This document shows, piece after piece, positions 1 to 9,300 of a DNA stretch of 23,950 nucleotides (positions within the stretch are counted from its first letter, which is position 1; the number at the start of each line of letters is the position of its first letter). The position numbers and the translations under genes were made by a program. The notes beneath the pieces were generated by a model. It worked only from the letters and a program-made list of their open reading frames with translations. It made no database searches and had not been told where the DNA came from. Source of the stretch: CALVUJ01 sp045119835 (GTDB lineage: Bacteria; Bacillota_I; Bacilli_A; RFN20; DUOF01). The DNA lies in NCBI GenBank assembly GCA_045119835.1, contig JBGVED010000093.1, positions 1 through 23,950 of the forward strand. The letters are read 5' to 3'.

Positions 1-437
1 ATATCTCTACTATTTTTACCAAATCTATCTAATATCTTTTTACCATTAACAATTAACACCTCATCAGTAATTTCATTTTTCTCAGTAAAAGACAAATCAT
101 ATATAAAATGATTACTCTCACTAATAAACTCTATTAAATAATGAATATCTCTATTGCTATCAAAAAAATTAAAATTCAAATTATCTTGAGTAATTTCATC
201 AATACATTCATTTTCCACAATACTCTTTAAAACAGATATAGCTTTAATAAAGGTTGTTTTACCCGAATTATTAGGTCCATAAATAATCGCACTTTTTAAT
301 GCGCTATACTCTTTATTTCCTATCTTTTGAACAAAAACATTTTCTTGCAATCTTTTAAATTTCTTTAAAGCGTGCATACTAAAAGAAACTCTTTGATCGA
401 AAAGTTTATAACCATCAACTTCAAATGACAATAACAT
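1..437 (-). CDS. AAA family ATPase (AAA15/COG1106-like), partial, C-terminus outside window
   Basis: Only the N-terminal ~145 residues lie in the window; the gene runs off the left edge. I translated it directly. It begins MLLSFEVDGYKLF and has a clear Walker A, GPNNSGKTT, at about residues 54-62, followed by a helix. The opening 'MLLSF.V.....F....SF' followed by Walker A about 50 residues in is typical of the SMC/ABC-like AAA15 (COG1106) ATPases, many of which occur in abortive-infection or OLD-like defence modules. Walker B and the signature region are not visible, so subfamily and partner are unknown. The ATG at 437-435 is preceded by AGGAGA seven bases upstream, which fixes the start. It is separated from the PHP gene by 60 bases with no clear terminator, so read-through from the upstream operon is possible. 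Confident about the ATPase fold, unsure of the role. Confidence 0.75.
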   Translation of the reverse strand, partial: MLLSFEVDGYKLFDQRVSFSMHALKKFKRLQENVFVQKIGNKEYSALKSAIIYGPNNSGKTTFIKAISVLKSIVENECIDEITQDNLNFNFFDSNRDIHYLIEFISESNHFIYDLSFTEKNEITDEVLIVNGKKILDRFGKNSRD

Positions 438-497
438 ATAATCATCTCCTAATTGTATTTTAATATAATAATTTTTAAAAATAAATGTTTTAACTAT

Positions 498-1301
498 TTA
501 TTCCTTACAACAAACACCTAACCTTACATTAGGTTTAACTTTTTTACCATGATAATCACTTCCACAAGTTTCTACTAAGCTATATTTTTTAGCAATACTT
601 GAGAACTCTATAAAATCTTTTTCTTTATGTTTACTATGCTTAGATTCTAAACCATCAAGACCATACCCCTTTAAATATTTAACTATTGTTTCAATATCGT
701 CATAGCCTAAATTATACTCTTCCATTATCTCAATAGGATGTGCTAAGGTCACATTACATTTCTCTTCTTTAAGCGTTTGTAAAACTCTAACAGCATCAAG
801 TTTCAAATCAAGAGATTTAAGATTATTCATGTTTTTATAATAAGTTTCCCTATCAAAATTCCCATATTTTTGAAGTATTAAATATATATGAGGTTTGCCG
901 ACCGAATTAGTGGTTTTCTCTACATCTTCTATTTCACTATTTTTAATCTCTATACCATAAGTTTCTTTAACCAAATCTATCATTCTTTGTATTTTAAGCT
1001 TCCTTAACCAAGAGATTTCTTCTACTAGTGATAATATCTTTTTATTATCATAATCAAAATCTCTAACTAGCAAATGCACATCAATACCACCATACAATTC
1101 ATTAATTTTACAAGAAAGCTCAACACCAGAATGAAAAATAAATTCGTCATTTATAAGAGAACTGACTCTCTTACTTCCCTCTATTGTATCATGATCACAA
1201 ATCGCAAACTCTTTAATTCCTGTTTCCTTAATTTTTCTTATAATTTCATACTCATCGTCTTCCCCATCACTGTATTTAGTATGTATATGTAAATCAACCA
1301 T
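498..1301 (-). CDS. PHP-domain metal-dependent phosphoesterase
   Basis: 267-residue protein of the PHP (polymerase and histidinol phosphatase) family, close in layout to the YciV/RNase AM (TrpH) group that hydrolyses 3',5'-nucleotide bisphosphates or RNA 5' ends. Visible metal-ligand motifs in order: DLHIHTKYSDG (residues 3-13), CDHDTIEG (35-42), a GVELSC segment, AHPIE in the second half and GSDYHGKK near the C-terminus. All ligand blocks look present, so it should be catalytically competent. Its ATG directly follows the TAG stop of the upstream surface-protein gene with no bases between, and its ribosome binding site (GAGAGGTGAAG) lies inside that gene's last codons, so the two are translationally coupled. 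It is the last gene of the seven-gene unit. Substrate is unproven; a nucleic-acid or nucleotide phosphodiester is the family-based guess. Confidence 0.85.
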   Translation of the reverse strand: MVDLHIHTKYSDGEDDEYEIIRKIKETGIKEFAICDHDTIEGSKRVSSLINDEFIFHSGVELSCKINELYGGIDVHLLVRDFDYDNKKILSLVEEISWLRKLKIQRMIDLVKETYGIEIKNSEIEDVEKTTNSVGKPHIYLILQKYGNFDRETYYKNMNNLKSLDLKLDAVRVLQTLKEEKCNVTLAHPIEIMEEYNLGYDDIETIVKYLKGYGLDGLESKHSKHKEKDFIEFSSIAKKYSLVETCGSDYHGKKVKPNVRLGVCCKE

Positions 1302-3914
1302 CTACTTCACCTCTCTTTTTTTTACAAACAATCTAAAATAAAGAACCAAACTTCCTACTACAAACAAACCTCCTACAATAGCTATATAAGGAATATCACT
1401 CTTTACAATAACTTTTCTAGTTACACTAACAAATAATTCTCCCTCACCACTACTATAAGTAACATAGTAAACACCACTTTTTTTGTTATTAACTATCCCT
1501 TCAATATTCACATCAGCAGCCCTTTTATCACCTTTATATGCTAAAGCGCCCTTTTCTACATACTCTTGTCCTCTTAAAATGATAATACTTTCTTCTCCAA
1601 CAAGAGATATATTAATAATTGCTGTATCTATTTTAAAAATATCATCTAAACTAACAAATCGTTCATTGCCTAAATTATCAATCGCACTAACATACAATTT
1701 ATATTCGCCATAAACATTTTTAGGATATCCAACACTATCATTATTATTAAAAGTTAAAAGTAATTCATTACTAGTTACATTACTAGTTTCTTTTACAAAC
1801 CATCCATATTTTAAAGAATGATATCCATTTAAATCACTAACATTTAAAGTTATCTCATTTGTCATATTATATACATTATTATCTTTTAAAATGCTATATT
1901 CAATTACTGGAGCACTAGTATCTATAAACAAATTATCACTAACTTTTAATAAAGAATAATTATTTGCTTTATCTCCTGCATAAATCCAAAAAGAATACTT
2001 ACCTTCTAAATAAGTAGGTAATGAAACATATTCATTATTTTTACAATTTAAACTCAAATCATTCACATCGCTAATTTCACTAGTTGAAAAACCACATTTA
2101 AATTCTTGCCCATTACTAACTTCATTTACAATAACTTTTATTAATGGATTACTACTATATTCATTCATATTATTAACTTCAACAATTACTTCTTCTATTT
2201 GCAAGGAATTGACATCAAAACTAAATCCACCAATATCATAAAATTTATAATTATTCAATTTATCATAAGTCAAAATATATAAATAATACTTTTCATCGCT
2301 ATTAACAACATTCAAAGATGATATAACACCACTATTATCATATAAAACACCTTCATCTTTAACTCTTAAATAATCATTTTCCCCAATTTCTTCCTTACTC
2401 CACAAATAATAAGATTTATCTAAACCAGAATAACTATCCACTAAACTTACATTTAAGTTTACTTCATTATAATAAAACTCCTCATCATAATCATTATTAT
2501 CTATAGACAATACGGGACCATTATTGTCAAAATAAAAAACATAATAATTACTTTTGTAATAATTACCAACATTATCATAAACTACATAATACATACAATA
2601 ACCGCCACTTAATCCTTCCCCTAGATTAAATACCTCTCCATTATTAAATGAATAACTTGTTTCCATTCCAAATAAACATGAATTAGAATATGGTCTAACC
2701 AAATAATATTTCAAAGTTTCCTCATTAACTCCACTTAGCTCATCTTCAACAGTTATTTTAGTTTCACTACTTCTAATATACTCGATTTCATCATAACTAT
2801 CTATATATGTATTTTCCTCATCTACAACAGGACCTTTATAATCAAAAATATAATTTTTTTCAAAAACTACAAGTTCTCCTACCACTCTTCTAGAATCACA
2901 ATTATTTAAACAAACTAATTTTGTTCTAAAAATAATATTTTTATAATTTGTATCATTAATAGCAAACTTACTATTACTATATGAAAAATTAATATTACCT
3001 ATATAAGGAGTAATAGACGCACTCCCTCCACCACTATAATAAACCTTATCAGAAGAAAAAACATCACAATTATTTTCTTCAACACACACCTCATTTATAA
3101 ACCTATATTCAGGAGTACCATCTAACTTTAAAGAAGAACTTCCTCCAGCATTTATTAAAGAAGCCGCTGTATCACTTGCCCCAATATAAGTACCTTCATA
3201 ATCGTTTAAAACTACATCAAAAGTATAAGTATATTTTATTTCACTTGAAACAAATTCAATAACATCTAAAATTATCTCTTCATTACTATTTTCTTCTAAT
3301 AAAACAAATTTATTACTAAACTTTACATATTCAAAAACTAAATCTTCCTTGTAATAAGGCATATGCCCATCCCAAAAAGAAAAAGTATATGTTCCATTGC
3401 TCAAAATATCCTGCCCGCCATCTTGATCCTTACCAGTTAAATCAGTTTCACAAATCTCATTTCCACCTACTATCCTATAACAAAAAGTATGTTCCCAACG
3501 ATAACTCTTACCAACTTCTTCCTTGCCCTTCAAAATAACATTAAATAGCATTTTTTCTTTTATTTTACTTTCTAAAATCTTATAATTTTCGCCACTATTT
3601 AATAAAATATCATCATCAATGATACTGCCAACTTCTTTATTATCCTCACTAAGCACTTTATTATCTTTTATAATATAACTACTGCCGTCATTTAAAGAAA
3701 GCATATTACTCTCAATACTACCAACTTCTTCATTATTTAAAACAACACTTTGACTACTAACTAAATTATAATACACAGGGAGTTTATCATTTCCAATCTC
3801 AATCTCAAAAACATTGCTCAAACTAGTTTTCCCATTAACACTAAAACTATCAAAAGCAAAAAAAGTGCAAACGAATAAAAAACACATAAAAATTAAATTA
3901 AATATCTTTCTCAT
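1302..3914 (-). CDS. Surface-anchored protein with Ig-like repeats and a C-terminal membrane anchor
   Basis: 870-residue secreted protein. An N-terminal signal peptide is clear (MRK, hydrophobic run to about residue 24). The C-terminus has one membrane segment (about 842-863) followed by a basic KKREVK tail, so the bulk is outside the cell. The middle is rich in Asn, Tyr, Ser and Asp. It contains several bacterial Ig-like units ending in 'YD..GN' and 'D..GP' signatures, for example YDNVGNYYKSNYYVFYFD and AIDNLGNERFVSLDDIFKID. Residues about 766-838 resemble the DUF5011/HYR-type Ig fold (LVGEESIIILRGQEYVEKGA, then GVYYVTYSS). Paired cysteines (CVEENNC, CLNNC) suggest disulphides or bound metal. 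There is no LPXTG motif. The start is backed by GGAGGTG, which overlaps the end of the upstream J-like gene two bases away. Function is unknown; adhesion or a cell-surface scaffold is inference. Confidence 0.8.
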   Translation of the reverse strand: MRKIFNLIFMCFLFVCTFFAFDSFSVNGKTSLSNVFEIEIGNDKLPVYYNLVSSQSVVLNNEEVGSIESNMLSLNDGSSYIIKDNKVLSEDNKEVGSIIDDDILLNSGENYKILESKIKEKMLFNVILKGKEEVGKSYRWEHTFCYRIVGGNEICETDLTGKDQDGGQDILSNGTYTFSFWDGHMPYYKEDLVFEYVKFSNKFVLLEENSNEEIILDVIEFVSSEIKYTYTFDVVLNDYEGTYIGASDTAASLINAGGSSSLKLDGTPEYRFINEVCVEENNCDVFSSDKVYYSGGGSASITPYIGNINFSYSNSKFAINDTNYKNIIFRTKLVCLNNCDSRRVVGELVVFEKNYIFDYKGPVVDEENTYIDSYDEIEYIRSSETKITVEDELSGVNEETLKYYLVRPYSNSCLFGMETSYSFNNGEVFNLGEGLSGGYCMYYVVYDNVGNYYKSNYYVFYFDNNGPVLSIDNNDYDEEFYYNEVNLNVSLVDSYSGLDKSYYLWSKEEIGENDYLRVKDEGVLYDNSGVISSLNVVNSDEKYYLYILTYDKLNNYKFYDIGGFSFDVNSLQIEEVIVEVNNMNEYSSNPLIKVIVNEVSNGQEFKCGFSTSEISDVNDLSLNCKNNEYVSLPTYLEGKYSFWIYAGDKANNYSLLKVSDNLFIDTSAPVIEYSILKDNNVYNMTNEITLNVSDLNGYHSLKYGWFVKETSNVTSNELLLTFNNNDSVGYPKNVYGEYKLYVSAIDNLGNERFVSLDDIFKIDTAIINISLVGEESIIILRGQEYVEKGALAYKGDKRAADVNIEGIVNNKKSGVYYVTYSSGEGELFVSVTRKVIVKSDIPYIAIVGGLFVVGSLVLYFRLFVKKREVK

Positions 3915-3916
3915 AT

Positions 3917-5365
3917 TTACACCTCCACTTCCATTAAAAGATTAATTAAAATGCCATAAACTACTAAAACAATGCCTAAAATAATAAACGAACTTTGATT
4001 ATAAGGAATTAAAAGCATTAATAAAGGTATCAACACCCACAAAACGACACTAAAACATTTAAATAAAAAATAATGTTTAAGTTTTTCCTTTTTAATATCA
4101 TTTCCCCTTAACAAATAATATTTACTATCTTTTTTTAACAATGCATTTCTTCCTTTAAATCCCAAATGATAGAAGCCTTGATAAAAACCGCCTAGCAAAT
4201 TAAAAGTTCTACTGGTAGCTAAAACACTAACATTGTCAATATAAAGCAAATCACCCTTATAAAATTCGACATTTATAATCAAATTTCCATTCTTCCCTCG
4301 ATACTTACCAATTTCTCCTTTACCCTCAACTACAATTTTATCATCACACTTTACCATCATTGGATGAAAAACATCTTCTTGCTCCTTGCAAGAAGAATAA
4401 TCATCACTAAAATAAATATATTTACCTTTAAAAACAGGATCAATAAATAAATATTTAACTACATCTTTACCATCATAGACACCATTATAAAAAGTAAAAA
4501 TAATCTTTTTATTATCAAATATTATTTCTTTTTTATATCCATCATTAACAAAACTATCAATCTTTAAAGAAAAAGCACTTGATTCGTTAAAAAATTCTCT
4601 ATTGATACCATTTATAGTTTCCTCTTTACTCAAATAATAATCCACTAAAACAACATTCTCTTCAACTCTAATTTGATCCTTATCATAAAAATCAAAATTA
4701 ATATTTAAATTAGATTTTAAATCATCATTATACTCATCGCCCATTCCCTTAAATGTATAGTTTTCTTTATCAACATTAATGGAAACTACATCTTTTATTT
4801 TATGAAATCCTTTATCCCCACAAGTCTTACAACCTCTACTAACCTTACCTTTCCCTAAGCAAACAGGACAATAAATCATTCTTTTTTCATATTCAACAAC
4901 TTTTTTTCCTTCACAAACATCACAAATCTCAAATGATGAACAATCAAGACATCTAACACTACGAAAATACTCTAAATCATATCTTAAATTTAAAAGTTTA
5001 TATAAATAACTTAATTTAATATTAATCTCAATATCCTTATATTCATCACTAACTAAAACCTCTTCTACTTTACTATAATCTATTTCACTAACATTTTCTT
5101 TTTTATCTGCTCTATCAAAATCATATAAAACATATTCTTTATTATTACTAGATTCACCGCTATAATCAAATTTCAAATCATACATTTTACGTCTTTGTTC
5201 ATCTTTAATATTTTCATAGGCCTTAAGTATTTCACGATATTTTTTATAAGCAAAAACAGAAGTATTATATTTTGGATCATACTTATTTTTCAAATCATTA
5301 TACGCTACATCTATCTCCTTATCACTAGAATCTCTAGTAACCCCTAAAATATCATAACTATCCAT
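3917..5365 (-). CDS. DnaJ-like protein with degenerate J domain, zinc finger and C-terminal membrane hairpin
   Basis: 482 residues. Residues 1-68 align with a J domain: YDILGV at 4-9, an AY...L..KY helix II, and ILKAYENIKDEQRRKMYD as helix III and IV. The HPD tripeptide that stimulates DnaK is replaced by D30-P31-K32. A linker follows, then a DnaJ-type cysteine-rich domain with four CXXC pairs (C139/C142, C148/C151, C166/C169, C179/C182). DnaJ C-terminal-domain hallmarks come next (FKGMGDE, VEGKGEIGKYRGKNGNLIIN). The last ~50 residues hold two hydrophobic helices (about 434-455 and 459-478), which would hold the protein at the membrane with both ends in the cytoplasm. Without HPD it is unlikely to activate DnaK, and a scaffold or adaptor role is inferred. 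It lies between an unknown gene and the surface-protein gene. Its start has GGGAGTG at good spacing. Confidence 0.8.
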   Translation of the reverse strand: MDSYDILGVTRDSSDKEIDVAYNDLKNKYDPKYNTSVFAYKKYREILKAYENIKDEQRRKMYDLKFDYSGESSNNKEYVLYDFDRADKKENVSEIDYSKVEEVLVSDEYKDIEINIKLSYLYKLLNLRYDLEYFRSVRCLDCSSFEICDVCEGKKVVEYEKRMIYCPVCLGKGKVSRGCKTCGDKGFHKIKDVVSINVDKENYTFKGMGDEYNDDLKSNLNINFDFYDKDQIRVEENVVLVDYYLSKEETINGINREFFNESSAFSLKIDSFVNDGYKKEIIFDNKKIIFTFYNGVYDGKDVVKYLFIDPVFKGKYIYFSDDYSSCKEQEDVFHPMMVKCDDKIVVEGKGEIGKYRGKNGNLIINVEFYKGDLLYIDNVSVLATSRTFNLLGGFYQGFYHLGFKGRNALLKKDSKYYLLRGNDIKKEKLKHYFLFKCFSVVLWVLIPLLMLLIPYNQSSFIILGIVLVVYGILINLLMEVEV

Positions 5366-5381
5366 AATATCACTCCCTTAC

Positions 5382-6368
5382 TTAAAGCAAATCAATAACA
5401 GCATTTATGACCTTATCATTTTTATACTTATCTCTATTTCTTAATAAATATTTCTTTATATCGCCCTTATAATCTTTAAGTTTTACTTTTTTAAAACAAC
5501 TTCCCTCTTGCTCATCTATAAAAATTTTACAAACATTATAACCTAAGGTTTCTTTACCCACCTCTACAAAAGAATAGTCTAAAAACTCTTCAACAATACT
5601 ATCGATATATATCTTGTTACCATTAACTTGAAATTTCTTTTCATCATCAACAATTAAATAATAATCACTAAAAACTAAATTCCTATCCTTACCATAAAAT
5701 AAATTTATCCTAAAGTTACTACTCAAAAACTCCTTATCCTCATCTAACTTTTTATCATCATCTAATTTAAGAAGATTATCTTTTAATATTTTTTTAAAAT
5801 TAATATCAATCTTTTCGCTATCTATACTCATTTCAAAATAATAAGGATCCGCTTCAACATTAATAAAATTTAAAGCAAAATTATCTTCATACCTATTCAT
5901 AATTCCTTTTTTATTATCATTTACTAATTTCAAATAATCAATTTCTTCATTATAAACAACTACATTACTGCTAGAAACAATTTTATTATCACTAGAAAAC
6001 TCTTTTTTAAATGGATTATAAATAACCCTTTTACTTTCAACCTTTTCTAATAAAGGAATTTTATGTTCCTTCAAACAATATTTACCAAAATCACTAAACT
6101 TAACTTCATTTGCTCTAATTCTAGATATATCTTCACTATCACTATAATTAACAATTAGCTTATTATCTAATAAATAATAAAAATTATTTTGATACAAATA
6201 CATTAAAGCATCAGTAATATCCACATCTTGCAAAATATCTCTAATAATCTTTTCTTCTCCATTTTCAATAATTTTAGTAAGTAAAAAAGCAAACAAATCC
6301 ATTTTCTCTAGTTTATAAACTTCCATATCTCCTTTGTAATCACTAAAAGAAACAAAATTAACCCTCAT
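5382..6368 (-). CDS. Uncharacterised protein of the helicase/DnaJ-like unit
   Basis: 328 residues that I do not recognise. It has no signal peptide, no membrane helix and no nucleotide-binding loop. Residues 1-110 look mostly helical (LFAFLLTKII, IIRDILQDVDITDALMYLYQ), followed by KFSDFGKYCLKEHKIP, a pattern compatible with a small helical or winged-helix domain. The C-terminal half is charged and beta-like (NFRINLFYGKDRNLVFSDYY) and ends with a helical KKYLLRNRDKYKNDKVINAV tail. The start codon shares one base with the helicase stop (TAATG), so translation is directly coupled to the helicase. That coupling suggests a stoichiometric partner of the helicase. The downstream J-like gene starts 16 bases after its stop. 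It is a genuine gene by length, ribosome binding and arrangement, but no function is assigned. Confidence 0.6.
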   Translation of the reverse strand: MRVNFVSFSDYKGDMEVYKLEKMDLFAFLLTKIIENGEEKIIRDILQDVDITDALMYLYQNNFYYLLDNKLIVNYSDSEDISRIRANEVKFSDFGKYCLKEHKIPLLEKVESKRVIYNPFKKEFSSDNKIVSSSNVVVYNEEIDYLKLVNDNKKGIMNRYEDNFALNFINVEADPYYFEMSIDSEKIDINFKKILKDNLLKLDDDKKLDEDKEFLSSNFRINLFYGKDRNLVFSDYYLIVDDEKKFQVNGNKIYIDSIVEEFLDYSFVEVGKETLGYNVCKIFIDEQEGSCFKKVKLKDYKGDIKKYLLRNRDKYKNDKVINAVIDLL

Positions 6369-9300
6369 TACTTATCACCACTTTCAAAATAACCATTCGG
6401 AGCATCTATTTTACCAACAACTCTATCATATATTTCTCGATAAATCCTTCTAACACTTACTTCACTACTATCATCTAATGATTCCATTTTTATCTTCAAA
6501 CTTGTAAAAAATGGCTTACTAGCAACAATAATTAACATCTTTCTAGCTCTTGATAAAGCAACATTAATTCTTTCAAACTTCTTTACAAACTCTCCTGCTT
6601 CAAACAACGGATTATTTCTAACAAAATTAACAATAATAATGTCCTCTTCTTTTCCTTGGAATTCATCTACTGTTGAAACTTTATTTTTATTAAAATTCAA
6701 TGCCTCAAATTTCATTTTTCCAACTTCTTTTTTCAATTCACTAACCTGATCTCCATACAAAGAAATAACCCCAACACTACAAGCTTCTTTTATTTTTCCT
6801 TCATCAATTAATTTTTTATATCCCCTATCTAAAACGTTTAAAATATTTTTAGTTAAATATATTTCTTCTTCATTATAAAAAGATGTAGAAACTATACTTC
6901 CTCTTTTCCTTTTTTTCTCATAACTAACATTTCTATTAACATCATAATGAGAATTAAACCAATATGTATGAATGTTTTCCTCAAACAAACTATATGAATT
7001 ACTACTTACATTCAAATAATGATTTTTCGCTTCATTTTGTTCTTTACTATTACCAAGTTTTAATTTATCATCATAAAAAATATTAACAACATCCATTATT
7101 TGTTCATGACTTCTATATTGATTAACTAACATGTATTTATTATATCTAGCACTTTTAAATAAATCTTTAAACATGCTATTTTCTACTAAAGATTCATATT
7201 TAGATAACATCTCTTTATCAAGATTATCAGAAAACATCTTTTCTTTATACTTGAATAAAGGAGGAAGTTGACGATGATCACCTACTAAAATAATACTTTT
7301 ACCATATAAAATTGGAATAAGAAGTTCTACCCCATTAGCCTTACTAACCTCATCTATTATAACAACATCAAAATCAATATTTTTAAGCTCTATATCTCCT
7401 AAGCCTAATTTCTTTAAATACTCATTTTTCTCTTCTAAATATTTAGAATTAGCGTTACAAGTTATACTAAAAACATTTGCATTATTATTAAGTAAATATT
7501 TAGTATACTTAACCTTATCACCCTCTAATAATTCATTCTTATTACTATCAATATAAGAAACAACATCTTTATACAAATCTTTATACTTGTTATATTTACT
7601 CTCTTCCCGTTCAAATTTTTCTTTCTCTTTTTCTATAAAACTTTTAATTACATCTAAACATTCTTTATCACTTAAAGGTTTTTTATTTAAATTGATTATG
7701 TTATTAAAATAAGTATCAAAATATTCATCCAACAAATCAAAATCTTTTTCCTTACCTTTAAGCTTTAAAGATAAAGAATTATTTATCTCATTAACCTGTA
7801 AAGATAACTTGCTTCTCTCCTTTTTATACTCCTCTAATTTTTTATTATATATTTCTAAACTATTTTTAATTTCAATATAATAATTATCTAAAACAGATAT
7901 ATTCTTATTAATAAAAGCCTTATAATCACTTTCAAACTTAACATCTGTTTTACAATAAATATTAAAATATTTCAAATAATCATTAAAATATTCATATTCC
8001 TCTATCTTATAATTTCTAAAAATATCTATTCCTTTAAAAACGGAAGATAAAATATACCCATTATATTCCCCAACAGCATATTTACTACGCTTAAATTCAT
8101 TTATAAACAATAAGTTCTTATTACAATCACTTATCTTTGATAAAGAAACATTTATCTTATTATCTAATTCATTACACTTAAGTTTTAATGATTTCTTACT
8201 ATTTTTTAAACCTTTGATTTCCTCTCTTAATTTTTCATATTTAAATACTAGTTCTTCTATTTTTTCATATTCTTTAAAAGAATTCTCGACTTCTTTTCCA
8301 TAACGCAAAAAACTTTCTTCTTTACTAATATATTTGTTTTTCATTTTCTCATAAAAATTATCTACTAGTTTATCAGGAAGATAACTCTTACTAGACTTAA
8401 TCTTTCTTTCACTATTTATAAGTCTAATAGGTAAAACATCTAATTCATCTGGAAGCCTTTCAATTACATTATCAATTGCAACATGTGTTTGAGATGATAA
8501 AAGAACTTTTTTTCCCATCTTATTAAACTGATAAACCATTTCTGTTATAGTTTGTGTTTTACCAGTACCTGGAGGTCCTTGAAGTAAAAAGATAGAATTA
8601 GAATTAATCGCTCTATAAACAGCTTCTTTTTGATATTTATCAAGTGCATTATTACTAAAAACAATATCACTTTTTTTAATAATATCCTCACTAGATTCAA
8701 ACTGACTTATATTAAACAAATAACTAGCAATACCAGGATTTTTTACATTTCCTTCTCTTAAATTTTTTAAAGCAGCTTTTCCTCTTCTATAAAGAGCAAC
8801 ATCACCACTTAAAATATTAACTAGTAAAGGCTTCTCTTTAAATTCCCTTACAATAAAGTCATTAACTCTAGCAAAACTAAAATATACATCTAAATCTTCA
8901 TCACTCCAAAATTTAGAAAAACTATAAGATACCTCTTTTTCACTTTCTTCCACTACTTCAAGCGGTTTCAACAAACTTCCTAGCCTTCTAGTTTTAAAAG
9001 AAAATTCTAGCTCATTACTACCATTTTTCAACTCCCCATTTTCTAAAGCGTCATCTTCATTAGCTAACTCTATATCTTGAGAAACAAAAAACTGTAACTT
9101 GTTATAACTTTCTTCCCCTTTATTTACTTTAACAATAAACTCTACTGCAATAACACTATTAAAAGATTCTTCTATAATTAAATCGCCATCAACATATATG
9201 TAGTTATTACCATCATCAAAATAAATATTTTTCTCATATTTCTTTATAACATTTAAGGTTCTCTTTATTTCCTTTAGTTCAATTGCCTTAAACTCACTAG

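Noticed and set aside
1074..1292. Plus-strand open frame inside the PHP gene, and similar plus-strand frames at 1483, 14244, 14939, 17491, 18476, 19223, 20694 and 21537
   Set aside because: All lie antisense to genes with strong family motifs, show no protein-like composition and have no sensible ribosome sites.
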